Below, piece by piece: positions 44,089 through 52,471 of a DNA stretch of 64,000 nucleotides (within the stretch, counting starts at the first letter, position 1; each line of letters opens with the position of its first letter). The notes beneath the pieces are model-generated. The model ran no database searches and was not told the DNA's origin. It saw only the letters and a list, made by a program, of their open reading frames with translations. The stretch is taken from the NCBI GenBank assembly GCA_963836015.1, contig CAWIIF010000013.1:61646-125645 (forward strand). Reading direction: 5' to 3'. A program made the translations under genes and the position numbers. Source of the stretch: CAWCDJ01 sp963836015 (GTDB lineage: Bacteria > Acidobacteriota > Terriglobia > Bryobacterales > Bryobacteraceae).

Positions 44089-46749
44089 TCATTCGTGCCT
44101 GAGCGCCGCCACCGGGTCGATCGCAGCGGCCCGGCGCGCCGGCAACCCGCCCGCAATCGCCGCGGCCCCCAGGAAAATTGCCACTCCCGTTCCAATTACC
44201 TGTGGATCGGCCGGCTGGATTCCGAATAACAAGGACCGCGCGAGCTGCATCAGCACCAGCGAGCCCGCCAGCCCGCCCGCTAATCCTCCTGCCATCATCC
44301 CGATCAGATCCTTCAGCACGAGTCCGTAGAGCGGTCCTCTCCGAGCCCCTAGCGCAGCGCGAATCCCAATCTCTTTGGTGCGCCGCGTCACTGAATAGTT
44401 CACCAGCCCGAATAAGCCGATCGCCGCCAGGAGGAGGCTGAGGAACGCGAACGCGCCGCCGATCGCGGCGAGCAGTCTCTCTTTCAGGATCGTACTTCCG
44501 ACCAGCGCTTCGAGCGTCGTGACGTCCCTGACCCTCATGCCCAGTCCCAGCGCTCGCGCCTCGCGCTCGACCATTTTCGCCACCGAGCCCGCATCGAGCG
44601 TGGAGCGCACATACAGCGTGAACGCTACCGGCGGCTTCATCGGCATGTACGCGACCGGCTCCGGCCCGCCGCGCAGATCGCCGAAGTGCGAGTTGGCCGC
44701 CAGTCCGATAATCTGGTGGAGTACGCCGTCATCGCGTCGAAACTCCCGGCCCAGCACCGCTTCGCTTCCGAAGTACCGCCTGGCGAATGCGCGATTGACG
44801 ATCGTCGGCACGGGCTCGTTGTCATTATCGCGGAGTGTGAAGTCGCGGCCGCCGAGCAGCGGTGTGCGGAGCGTCGCGAAGTAGCCCGGCGAAACCCGGT
44901 AGAAGGTCTCTTCCCGCTCGGAAGGCGGCCTCCCCGGCAGGATCACCCTCTGCGCGCGGCGTTCTCCCGAGAACACGGGCATCCAGGCCGTCGCCGCCTC
45001 CTGGACCGCGGATAGGGCCGCGGTACGCACCTGCAGCTGCTGCATCAGCAAGAGCTGCCGCTCTCTCTGCCGTGTATTGCCGATCGTCAGCACCGTCACG
45101 CCCTTCGGGTCGAACCCTGTATCCACCGCGGCCAGGTTGCGCAGGCTGAAAAGAAACCCGGCGCCGCCCGTAACCAGGCAGAATGCGAACGCCACCTGCA
45201 CTCCCACGAAGGCGCGGCCCAGACGCAGGCGGCCGGCCTGTCCCCCCACATGCCTGAGCCCGGCGATCGGCGGCCCGCCCGTAGCTTGCCACGCGGGCAG
45301 CAACCCGAAGAAGACCGCCGAGAGGGCGCAGAGCGCGACGCAGAACAGCAGCACGCGTGTATCGAGCGCCAGGTCGAGCCGGACCGGATCGGCCTGTTTC
45401 GAAACCGCCGCGACCAGCGCCGGAGCCGCCGCCCGCGCCATCACCCAGCCCCCGAAACCGGCCAGCAGCGAGATCAGCAGGCTTTCGGTGAGAAGCTGGC
45501 GCACGAGCCGCGCCCGCCGCGCGCCGAGTGAAACACGCAGCGCCATCTCCCCCGATCGCGCGGTGGACCGGGCCAGCAGCAGGCTCGCCACGTTGGCGCA
45601 GGCAATCAGGAGAATACACACGGAAACGCCCAGCAGAATCCACAACGAGCGCGAGAAAGTCCGCCGGAAAACGGAAATCCCGTTTGCCCCGGAGTACGCG
45701 AAGATTTTCATCTGCCGGAGCTGCTTCTGCAATGCCGGAGGCATGCTGGTCCCCGGTCCGATCCTCGATTCCTGATGATGGTGGAATGCGGGCTGCAAAC
45801 GCGCCGCCAGTTGCTCCCGCGTCGTGCCCTGCGTCAGGCGTCCAGCGAGGCGGAACATCCTGATTTCGGGATTCGCGAAAATATCGGGATCAACGAGTGT
45901 AACCGGCAGCCAAACGTCCACACGCTTGCCAGGCTCCGTGCCCCAGAACCCCTCGCGCGCCACCCCGAGTATCGAATACGTGCGGCCGCTCAGGATGAGA
46001 CTCTTCCCCAGGATGTCGCGGTCCGCCCCGAACCGGCGATCCCAATATTCGTAGCTCAGCACCACCACCGCGCGAGGCGACGGAAAGCGATCTTCGGCCT
46101 GGGAGAAGAGCCCTCCCAGGGCCGGCGGAACTCCCAGAACGTCGAAAGCATCCGGCGATACGACCTGCTGGGTGACCTTCTCATACGGCCCGCCGGCCCC
46201 GCCGGCCTGCGCTTCCACGCGATTCGGAGAGTCGAAGAGCGCGAGACGCGCCGAATCACCGGCCGCCGCGCGGAGCTCCTCGTAAAGCGGGTAGCTGAAC
46301 GTGTCGCCCTCGGAAGCCGGAACTCCGGGCAGATCTCCACTGGGAGCCGCCAAAGTGAACAGCCGGTCCGGCTGCGGCACTGGCAGCGGCCGCAGCATGG
46401 CAGCGTCGACGATGGAGTAGATCGCGGTGTTGGATCCAATTGCCAGGCTCAGGGAAACAACCGCGGCCGCCGCGAAAATGGGATTCCGGCGGAGACCCCG
46501 CCATGCGTAGCGAACGTCCTGGCACGTGCCGTCGAATGCCGCCCAGAGCCTCAATTCCCGGCTTCTTTCGCGAATCAGGGTGGCATTCCCGAATATCAGC
46601 GACGCCTGCCGTCGAGCCTCCGCGGGCGTGAGGCCTCGACCTCGGAGGTCTTCGGCGCGGCGTTCCAGATGGTCGCGCACCTCATCCGCCAGCTCCTCGT
46701 CGAGCCGGCGTGGATTCACTGCATTCCTGAACCTGGTGAGCCACGACAC
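44089..46749 (-). CDS. Duplicated orphan ABC permease (ADOP) with N-terminal prefix domain
   Basis: An 886-aa permease. Unlike the other two in this window it has an N-terminal cytoplasmic prefix (about 1-70: NPRRLDEELADEVRDHLERR then GLTPAEARRQASLIFGN) before the first MacB/FtsX unit (DVRYAWRGLRRNPIFAAAAV). ILLIACANVASLLLARSTAR and LFGLVNYSVTRRTKEIGIRA mark the two FtsX blocks, and PARRAAAIDPVAALRHE ends it. The GTG start has GGAGGGTGA upstream. It lies 29 bases after padR; PadR-ADOP pairing is characteristic of acidobacterial genomes. Confidence 0.94.
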   Translation of the reverse strand: MSWLTRFRNAVNPRRLDEELADEVRDHLERRAEDLRGRGLTPAEARRQASLIFGNATLIRERSRELRLWAAFDGTCQDVRYAWRGLRRNPIFAAAAVVSLSLAIGSNTAIYSIVDAAMLRPLPVPQPDRLFTLAAPSGDLPGVPASEGDTFSYPLYEELRAAAGDSARLALFDSPNRVEAQAGGAGGPYEKVTQQVVSPDAFDVLGVPPALGGLFSQAEDRFPSPRAVVVLSYEYWDRRFGADRDILGKSLILSGRTYSILGVAREGFWGTEPGKRVDVWLPVTLVDPDIFANPEIRMFRLAGRLTQGTTREQLAARLQPAFHHHQESRIGPGTSMPPALQKQLRQMKIFAYSGANGISVFRRTFSRSLWILLGVSVCILLIACANVASLLLARSTARSGEMALRVSLGARRARLVRQLLTESLLISLLAGFGGWVMARAAAPALVAAVSKQADPVRLDLALDTRVLLFCVALCALSAVFFGLLPAWQATGGPPIAGLRHVGGQAGRLRLGRAFVGVQVAFAFCLVTGGAGFLFSLRNLAAVDTGFDPKGVTVLTIGNTRQRERQLLLMQQLQVRTAALSAVQEAATAWMPVFSGERRAQRVILPGRPPSEREETFYRVSPGYFATLRTPLLGGRDFTLRDNDNEPVPTIVNRAFARRYFGSEAVLGREFRRDDGVLHQIIGLAANSHFGDLRGGPEPVAYMPMKPPVAFTLYVRSTLDAGSVAKMVEREARALGLGMRVRDVTTLEALVGSTILKERLLAAIGGAFAFLSLLLAAIGLFGLVNYSVTRRTKEIGIRAALGARRGPLYGLVLKDLIGMMAGGLAGGLAGSLVLMQLARSLLFGIQPADPQVIGTGVAIFLGAAAIAGGLPARRAAAIDPVAALRHE

Positions 46750-46778
46750 GATGTCACCCTCCCTGTTCTCCGCGCCTG

Positions 46779-47108
46779 CTAGGCGTGGCGCAACACCCGC
46801 GCCACACCGGCCGAGAAACTGCTCCAGCGCTCGGTTTCCTCCGCGAGCTGCTTCGCTCCCGCGCGATTAATGCGATAGATCCGCGCGCGCCGCTTGTTCT
46901 CCGTGACCTTCCACTCCGCCGCGATCCATCCGGCCTCTTCCATGCGGTGCAAGGCGGGATAAAGCGAGCCTTCGTCCACCCTGAGCGCCTCCTGCGAAAG
47001 TTCCTGGATCGCGTTGGCGATGCCGTAGCCGTGCGATGGACCGCGGCGGCTGAGGATCGTCAGGACCAGCATGTCGAGCGCGGTCTGCGCGGAATTGGAG
47101 GACGGCAT
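46779..47108 (-). CDS. PadR family transcriptional regulator
   Basis: A 109-aa winged-helix repressor of the short PadR subfamily. LDMLVLTILSRRGPSHGYGI and RVDEGSLYPALHRMEEAGWI are the family signatures; the wing and dimer helix follow (WKVTENKRRARIYRINRAG). It heads an operon with the ADOP permease. A 25-bp palindrome begins five bases upstream of its ATG, consistent with autorepression. The ligand is unknown. Confidence 0.94.
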   Translation of the reverse strand: MPSSNSAQTALDMLVLTILSRRGPSHGYGIANAIQELSQEALRVDEGSLYPALHRMEEAGWIAAEWKVTENKRRARIYRINRAGAKQLAEETERWSSFSAGVARVLRHA

Positions 47109-47112
47109 ATAC

Positions 47113-47137
47113 TTAGATCACTAGGGTAGCGATCTAA
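47113..47137 (-). promoter_or_regulatory. 25-bp palindrome before padR, probable PadR operator
   Basis: The outer arms TTAGATC (47113-47119) and GATCTAA (47131-47137) are perfectly complementary, and inner arms CTA (47121-47123) and TAG (47127-47129) extend the symmetry around GGG; only one position per half is unpaired. It lies 5 to 29 bases upstream of the padR ATG. Confidence 0.6.
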
Positions 47138-47223
47138 TCAAAGCACGGCCGGGCTGCTCTGTCAAGCACGGCTGGCGGCCCGCCGGCCCCGCACACGATT
47201 CGGCCATGATGACCCTGGCCGGT

Positions 47224-48945
47224 CTATTTCACGCTGACGTTGGCGGAGTTGCTGGTTTGGCCGTCGATGGTCACGGTGAGGGGATAGTCGCCCGGCGCGA
47301 GCCCGGAAGGAACTAGGATGTTCATTTGCACCAGCCCGATGAATCCCGGCGTCAGGCCAGTGAATGCAACCTGGGCGTTCGTGGTGCCGATCTTGGCCGA
47401 CGCCGTCGACGTGGCCGTCGCCAGCGGGCTGACGGGCGCGACCGTGCCGTCCGCCACCGGAGGCGACACCGGACCCGACCCCGTCAGGTAGGCAAAAATG
47501 TAACTGCCCCCGGCCGCCGGATTCGAGGGGCCGTTCAGCGAATAATCCTGGTTCTGCACGATCGCCGCGCTGCCGCTGAAGAAGAGCCCGGGCCCCGCGC
47601 TCACCACGGGAACATTCAGGGTGTTGCTCGACCCGCCATTCACGCCGACCTGAACTCCCGCTGTGCCGGTCGCAGTGCCCCACGGCACCTGGAAGTTGAT
47701 CTGGCCCGGCGAAACATAATAGATCGGCGCTTGCGTTCCGTTCACGCTCACGGTCACGCCGTTGAACGTCTGGGGCCACGGCGCTGCCGTCGCGCCCGGT
47801 GACGCACCGAAGGTGCCCCATACGGTAGCCAGCGCGCCCGGTGAGATCTGCTGCGCATAGCTGGCGGCATTCGTGACTCCGCCGTCGGAGATCACGGGAT
47901 TGACGCCCTGCAGTAGCCGGATTGCCTGGTTCGACGTGTCGGCGATGTAGATTTTGGCTTGCGCATCGATCGCGATTCCACGCGGGAAATTGAACGTCGC
48001 GCTGGTCGCCGGCCCGCCATCCCCCGTATACTTCAGCGCACCCGTGCCCGCAATCGTTACGATGGTCCCATCGGGAGTGACCTTCCGGACCCGGCTGGTC
48101 GTGGAATCCACGATGTACACGCTCCCCGCCGCATCCACCGCTACGCCGTAGGGGTTTTGGAGCGTGGCCTTGGTAGCTGGCCCCCCGTCGCCCGAGAATC
48201 CATTGGTACCGGTCCCGGCGATGGTTGTAAGTTTATTATTGGCCCACTTCACGACACGGTGGTCGTTGGTATCGGCGATGTAGATCGCGCCCGCGCTGTC
48301 GATCGCGATGCCGGTCGGATGGTTCAGCGTATTGGCCGTGCCCTTCGAGCCGACCACCGCCGTGATGTTCCCCGTCGTCTTATCGACCCTGCGGACTAAG
48401 TTGTTGTTGGTGTCGCTGATGTACACGTTGCCCGCCGCATCCACCGCTACCCCGGATGGCGACCATAGTTCCGCTCCGACCGCGAGGCCGTTATCGCCCT
48501 GGTTGCCATATATGGTGGGGGTGCCGGCGAACAAGGTGATGGTTCCCCCCGAGACTTTGCGGATGACGTGATTCTGCGTGTCGGCGATGTAGAGATTGCC
48601 CGAGCTGTCCACTGCCACGGCATTCGGATTGTTCAACTGTGCCGACGTGGCGCTGGCTCCATCGCCCGCGTAGGCGCCGGTGCCGTTGCCCGCCACCGTG
48701 CTGACCGTTCCGCCTGAAACCATGCGGATCCGGTGATTGGCGCTGTCCGCGATGTACACCTTGCCCGAGGAGTCAACTGCGACCCCCGTGGGGGAATTAA
48801 GCTGGGCGCCGCCGAGTGCGTCGCCATCCACGAACCCTGCCGTGCCGTTGCCGGCCAGAGTGGAAATCGTATACTGCTGGGCGATAGCTCCCGACGAGCT
48901 GAGAAGAAACGCAAGAATCGCGCGATGAATGAATTGCTTGGACAT
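47224..48945 (-). CDS. NHL-repeat protein with Solibacter-type C-terminal domain
   Basis: A 573-aa exported protein. The signal peptide (about 1-22) is followed by six NHL propeller repeats with the recurring pattern PxGVAVDxxGxxYIADxxNHRIR (about 45-345). The C-terminal beta domain (about 350-573; ISPGALATVWGTFG, INFQVPWGTATG, APGDYPLTVTIDGQTSN) resembles the TIGR03437 domain named from Solibacter usitatus paralogs. It is likely a secreted or surface binding protein; the ligand is unknown. It lies downstream of padR-ADOP on the same strand, 115 bases away, with no clear terminator seen between. Confidence 0.9.
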   Translation of the reverse strand: MSKQFIHRAILAFLLSSSGAIAQQYTISTLAGNGTAGFVDGDALGGAQLNSPTGVAVDSSGKVYIADSANHRIRMVSGGTVSTVAGNGTGAYAGDGASATSAQLNNPNAVAVDSSGNLYIADTQNHVIRKVSGGTITLFAGTPTIYGNQGDNGLAVGAELWSPSGVAVDAAGNVYISDTNNNLVRRVDKTTGNITAVVGSKGTANTLNHPTGIAIDSAGAIYIADTNDHRVVKWANNKLTTIAGTGTNGFSGDGGPATKATLQNPYGVAVDAAGSVYIVDSTTSRVRKVTPDGTIVTIAGTGALKYTGDGGPATSATFNFPRGIAIDAQAKIYIADTSNQAIRLLQGVNPVISDGGVTNAASYAQQISPGALATVWGTFGASPGATAAPWPQTFNGVTVSVNGTQAPIYYVSPGQINFQVPWGTATGTAGVQVGVNGGSSNTLNVPVVSAGPGLFFSGSAAIVQNQDYSLNGPSNPAAGGSYIFAYLTGSGPVSPPVADGTVAPVSPLATATSTASAKIGTTNAQVAFTGLTPGFIGLVQMNILVPSGLAPGDYPLTVTIDGQTSNSANVSVK

Positions 48946-48979
48946 GTGAAGACGTATAGACGCAAACGCGGAAACCCGG

Positions 48980-49651
48980 TTACATCGGATTCCCGCACGC
49001 GGCGAGCTGTGTCCGCTGCCTTCCGTTCTCGTCGAAGTTGGAAGGGGCCAGCCATCGTTCGAGCGCGGCCTTGCGTTGCGGCCATTCGGTATCCAGCATG
49101 GAAAACCAGGCAGTGTCGCGGTTCCGCCCCTTGATGATCATGTGCTGGCGAAACACCCCTTCGAACGTGAAGCCGAGGCGCAGCGCGGCGCGCCGCGACG
49201 GCTCGTTGCGCGCGTCGCACTTCCACTCGTAGCGGCGATAGCCGAGATCCTCGAAGACATGCCGGGCCATCAGGTACATCGCCTCGGTCGCGCTCGCGGT
49301 GCGCTGCAGGGACGGCGTAAACAGGATGCCGCCGACCTCGATCACCCGGTGAGCCGGCTCGATGCGAAGGAATGCCGCGTACCCGGCGGCGCTCCCCGTA
49401 TGGCGCTCGACAATCGCGAAAAACAGGGGGTCCTCCGACGCCGCCTTTCCGGCGAGAGCGGAGCGGAACGCGACGGGCTCGCGGAACGGCCCGTCCGCCA
49501 TGTACTCCCAAAGCTGGTTATGCCGCGGATCACGGAGCGATTCCCATAACGATCCGCAATGGCGCTCCGCGTCGAGCGGAACGAGCGACACCAGGCGGCC
49601 TTCCAGGGTGACCCGTTGCGGCCGTGCCGCGGGTCCGGTACCAGGGTGCAT
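48980..49651 (-). CDS. GNAT acetyltransferase, RimJ/RimL type
   Basis: A 223-aa N-acetyltransferase. VTLEGRLVSLVPLDAERH opens the fold, VIEVGGILFTPSLQRTASAT includes the acetyl-CoA pyrophosphate loop (about 108-127), and RRYEWKCDARNEPSRRAALR and GFTFEGVFRQHMIIKGRNRD are typical of the RimJ/RimL group that acetylates protein N-termini or small amines. The ATG at 49651 fits. The target is unknown. Confidence 0.9.
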   Translation of the reverse strand: MHPGTGPAARPQRVTLEGRLVSLVPLDAERHCGSLWESLRDPRHNQLWEYMADGPFREPVAFRSALAGKAASEDPLFFAIVERHTGSAAGYAAFLRIEPAHRVIEVGGILFTPSLQRTASATEAMYLMARHVFEDLGYRRYEWKCDARNEPSRRAALRLGFTFEGVFRQHMIIKGRNRDTAWFSMLDTEWPQRKAALERWLAPSNFDENGRQRTQLAACGNPM

Positions 49652-49675
49652 CTCCCTATGGTGCCATGCCGCGGA

Positions 49676-49957
49676 TTAATCCGGTGCTTCGGGAAACCTG
49701 GCGCCAAGGCTGCGCAGAAAGTCGGAATCGGCTTCGCGCACCTGGGCGGCGCTGGGCTCGGCGATGTCCTCCAAATCCCCCGTCTGGGGGCAGTCTCGCC
49801 AGCAGTCTGAAAGGTCCTTGAGAACGCAGATGTTCCGCTGGCATGCGTCGCACCACCACACGATCGCAAGTTGATGCTGCGGCGTCAGCCCGATCTGCAT
49901 GAAGTGCAGTGGAGACAGCCCGCATTCACAAGTAAGCGATAGTGGTCGAAACCGCAT
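49676..49957 (-). CDS. Small zinc-ribbon-like protein, 93 aa
   Basis: A 93-aa soluble protein with a CxC pair (CECG, residues 10-12) and a CxxC pair (WCDACQ, about 36-39), suggesting one zinc knuckle, plus two further cysteines (CWRDC). The C-terminal third is acidic. CAGGAG precedes the ATG at 49957 by four bases, supporting translation. No family is recognised. It is the last intact gene before the tRNA-flanked decayed region and lies 24 bases upstream of the GNAT gene on the same strand. Confidence 0.65.
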   Translation of the reverse strand: MRFRPLSLTCECGLSPLHFMQIGLTPQHQLAIVWWCDACQRNICVLKDLSDCWRDCPQTGDLEDIAEPSAAQVREADSDFLRSLGARFPEAPD

Positions 49958-50126
49958 TACACTCCTGTTGCACTTATCGCACGCGCCGGCACTTCTTGGT
50001 AGTCACAACTTTGAGCGTTGGGTACCAGGGAAGGTCTAGTACAGGATGCCGGCCGGCGCCTTGAGGTATACTCGTCTTTGGACCGCCGGGTCGACTGCGG
50101 CAGCGACATATGTCGTTGATTCTAAA

Positions 50127-50170
50127 GCTGGCGTAGCTCAGTTGGTAGAGCATCTGATTTGTAATCAGAT
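50127..50170 (+). pseudogene. Truncated tRNA-Thr(TGT), 5' half only
   Basis: GCTGGCG, the D arm GCTCAGTTGGTAGAGC and a complete anticodon arm (TCTGATTTGTAATCAGA, anticodon TGT) are intact. The variable loop, T arm and acceptor 3' strand are replaced by unrelated sequence beginning CTCTTTCC. No CGCCAGC partner for the acceptor was found within the next 250 bases. A complete tRNA-Thr(TGT) lies about 90 bases away on the other strand. Confidence 0.75.
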
Positions 50171-50256
50171 CTCTTTCCATTTGTTTCCAATGGCTTAGAA
50201 GGCCCGGTAACAAGAGGAATCTGAGGATTCTTCCCGGGCGGCCATTACGGTGGGAG

Positions 50257-50332
50257 TGGAGCCGGGAACGGGGGTCGAACCCGTGACCTCAAGATTACAA
50301 ATCTAGCGCTCTACCAACTGAGCTATCCCGGC
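50257..50332 (-). tRNA. tRNA-Thr (TGT), CCA encoded
   Basis: A complete cloverleaf on the minus strand. The acceptor GCCGGGA pairs with TCCCGGC, the D arm is GCTCAGTTGGTAGAGC, the anticodon loop is TTTGTAA (TGT, ACA codons), the T arm is CGGGTTCGACCCCCG, then T and CCA. Its D arm is identical to that of the nearby truncated copy, but the acceptor differs, so it is a distinct gene and not a simple inverted duplicate. Confidence 0.93.
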
Positions 50333-50346
50333 CATTTGAATCCTCA

Positions 50347-50604
50347 TTATCGCTCAAAACGTGCTTCCCAGCCAAAGGCGTTCAGAACGGCTCTGACACG
50401 GATGGCAACGGGTTTTCGCGCCGGCCTCTGGCTGCCCTTGAGCCAGAGGGCGCTCCACATAGATTTGGTGAGGTCCGCTCGGCGCCCATTCTTCGCGGTG
50501 ATACACTTTCCGCGGCCATCAGCCGAAGGCTTCGCGCTTGATCGTGGTCCGCAAGGGGTCCAAAGCTCCTCGCAAATCAACCATATGAGTCTGGTTCCAA
50601 ACAC
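50347..50604 (-). CDS. Hypothetical fragment, basic
   Basis: An 85-aa open frame from a GTG that remains open about 80 bases further upstream without a better start. The C-terminal half (GKCITAKNGRRADLTKSMW, WLKGSQRPARKP, VRAVLNAFGWEARFER) looks protein-like and basic, perhaps the tail of a DNA-acting protein, but I do not recognise it. It sits directly next to tRNA-Thr, where integrase or element remnants are common. It may be a gene remnant. Confidence 0.3.
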   Translation of the reverse strand: MFGTRLIWLICEELWTPCGPRSSAKPSADGRGKCITAKNGRRADLTKSMWSALWLKGSQRPARKPVAIRVRAVLNAFGWEARFER

Positions 50605-50761
50605 AGGTCCCCGGACACGTTTGCGCTCACCAAAACACCTTGCAATTCGCCTGGTCCTCTCGACCGCCGTTTTGGGGCCTTGTCAACCGAGGATCGGCTC
50701 GAAGCGGCCCGTAACTCCCACGCGGAGCCGCACGGATAGAGTCAGGCGATGCCCGGATCAC
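50605..50761 (+). other. Intergenic stretch without a supported gene
   Basis: Together with the doubtful fragment before it, this makes a 429-bp interval (50333-50761) with no confident gene. A plus-strand open frame across 50336-50890 has no recognisable motif and overlaps other frames. No repeat or terminator is evident. Confidence 0.5.
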
Positions 50762-51929
50762 TTAGTTGAGGTGCCCAATCGGAAACTCCTGCGGACTCTG
50801 CCTGCCAATCGACACACTGCTGGCGAGACCTCCGCTTGCAACAGCCCCGGAACCGCGCAGATCGTAGTTCGAAGGCTCACCTTCGGCTAACGTAAATTGA
50901 CGTCGCAGCCAGAATGGCGATTCGGGCCACCGGCGCTCCATGGCGTAATAGGCGCGACGGTCTCGCAGGTACGCGGCAAAATCGGCATGAACTTCGGCGT
51001 CATATTCATCGCCGGATTCATGGCGGCCGGCCGCCAGAGCGCACAACACAGACGACGCACGCTCGGCCGAGGCGAGGGCGAAGTCAATGCCACTGGAGGA
51101 CAGCGGATCCAGTCCGATAGCCGCATCGCCGATCGCGAGCCACCCGTCTCCGGCCGCGCGAAGGAGACAATGACTCGCAGCCGGAAACACGCGCAGCGGC
51201 CCGTTTGGGGTTAATCCAGCGAACCGCTCGCTGGTGTGGGGCCGAGTCTTGAAGCAGCCGGGTCCACGCCGCTGGATGCGTGAGGCGGTTCCGCACGCAG
51301 ATGTCGGAATCGGTGAAGAAGATGGCAATGGCTCCGCCGTTGGGCAGGCTCGCAGAATACCACCAGCCAAGAGCATGCGACTCGATTCGTGAGGGTAACC
51401 CGATCAGCCGATCCGGCTGGCGCCGTCCGATCCCCATGCGCTGACACAGACGCGCGCGTCGGCCAGTGGCGTCGACCAGGAAGCCGGCGTATATTCGCAA
51501 TTCTCCGGCGCTCACAGACCACTCGCCGGCCCGGAACTCGATGTCGCGAGCGCAGGTCCGACGGAACACGCGCGCTCCGGCACCCTCCGCGGCCAAGGTC
51601 AGCATCGTGTCGAAGCGCGGACGATCGAGATGCCACCCGTTCAGTAGGGGATGTGCGAGGAAACTAGAGGAATCCAGCCCACCGGTTCCCCAAGCGCTCT
51701 GAACACCGTACACGGGCTCAGGACGAGTCTCGAGAAATGCTTCTCACACTCCGAGCCGCTGCAGGCGGATGGCGGCGGAGGGCGGAAGGGACTCGCCGAC
51801 CCGGAATGGCTCGAAGCCGCTCTGTTCGAGCAGAACCACGGAGCAGTCGACACGCGCCAGGCGTAAGCCGAGCGCGGCGCCGGCCGGTCCGGCTCCAACC
51901 ACGACGACATCTGCCGCCGTCCGTCTCAC
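50762..51929 (-). pseudogene. FAD-dependent oxidoreductase (halogenase/LodB-like), inactivated
   Basis: The N-terminus RRTAADVVVVGAGPAGAALG and RVGESLPPSAAIRLQRLGV belong to flavin monooxygenases related to tryptophan halogenases and LodB/QhpG-type maturation enzymes. An in-frame TGA (51744-51746) then interrupts, and the same frame resumes as EAFLETRPEPVYGVQSAWG and NGWHLDRPRFDTML. Near 51238-51242, in a G run, the frame shifts; the next frame continues ERFAGLTPNGPLRVFPAAS and GDGWLAIGDAAIGLDPLSSS (the second FAD motif) to the stop at 50762. The GTG start overlaps the end of an 86-aa gene (GTGA). Two independent lesions make a pseudogene likely. Confidence 0.8.
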
Positions 51930-52186
51930 GGCACGGCCGGTCCCGAGGCCCCACCCCGCTCATTTGGCGGGATTCCCTTTTGCGCGCATTCGGCGAGGCA
52001 CTTCCGCAGGCCGTTCAGATCGATGCTCAGCTTGCGGAGCAGCTCTTCGAGCTGCGGCGTAATCACGCCTTTTTGACCGAACAGGCAGTTCAGAAGATGC
52101 CAGAATCCGTCATCCTTGCCACCGGTCGGGTTGTTGCCGCCGATCCAGACTGCGTTGGTGAGGGTTTGTTCGCGGAGAAACGGCAA
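51926..52186 (-). CDS. Small protein (up to 86 aa) overlapping the flavoprotein start
   Basis: An 86-aa open frame with a TTG start and no visible ribosome site; an in-frame stop lies 36 bases further upstream. The sequence has a Gly/Asn-rich turn (WIGGNNPTGGKDDGFWHLLN), a lone Cys after it, and a helix LEELLRKLSIDLNGLRKCLAEC ending with two more cysteines (core KCLAEC). No family is recognised. Its stop overlaps the flavoprotein start by four bases, which indicates translational coupling before the flavoprotein decayed. It may be a peptide substrate or partner of that enzyme, or a remnant of a larger gene. Confidence 0.45.
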   Translation of the reverse strand: MPFLREQTLTNAVWIGGNNPTGGKDDGFWHLLNCLFGQKGVITPQLEELLRKLSIDLNGLRKCLAECAQKGIPPNERGGASGPAVP

Positions 52187-52292
52187 GCCGCGGCGGCTGG
52201 TACCATTCGCGGGCCGACCGGCTTACGCCACAAGCCACGTCACAAGGCCCCATCCGGCACCCTCGTTCCTTGCTCTAAAACATTGATTTTAT

Positions 52293-52369
52293 TGGTCGGG
52301 GCGGGGCGATTTGAACGCCCGACCCCCTGCGCCCAAGGCAGGTGCGCTACCAGGCTGCGCTACGCCCCG
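52293..52369 (-). tRNA. tRNA-Pro (TGG), CCA encoded
   Basis: A complete cloverleaf on the minus strand. The acceptor CGGGGCG pairs with CGCCCCG, the D arm is GCGCAGCCTGGTAGCGC, the anticodon loop is CTTGGGC with TGG, the T arm is TCGGGCGTTCAAATC-type, then A and CCA. It lies downstream of the SRPBCC remnant and upstream of the small protein on the minus strand. Confidence 0.95.
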
Positions 52370-52471
52370 ACATCATCTGCTCTTTTGATTCTAGACTACT
52401 TCCCCAATTGGCGATACCGTCCGCCCGCCGGCGTCTTGCCCTTCTCGCTGAGACCATGCTAATTTTCGGGC

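Noticed and set aside
50336..50890. 184-aa plus-strand open frame next to tRNA-Thr
   Set aside because: Arg/Pro/Ser-rich without motif; overlaps the flavoprotein remnant and another frame.
51744..51746. Selenocysteine reading of the in-frame TGA
   Set aside because: The position is not a redox Cys site, and a second, independent frameshift follows in the same gene.
51737..52462. Plus-strand 241-aa open frame containing GAGRFERPTPCAQGRCATRL
   Set aside because: This is tRNA-Pro read antisense, fused by chance to the shadow of the flavoprotein remnant.
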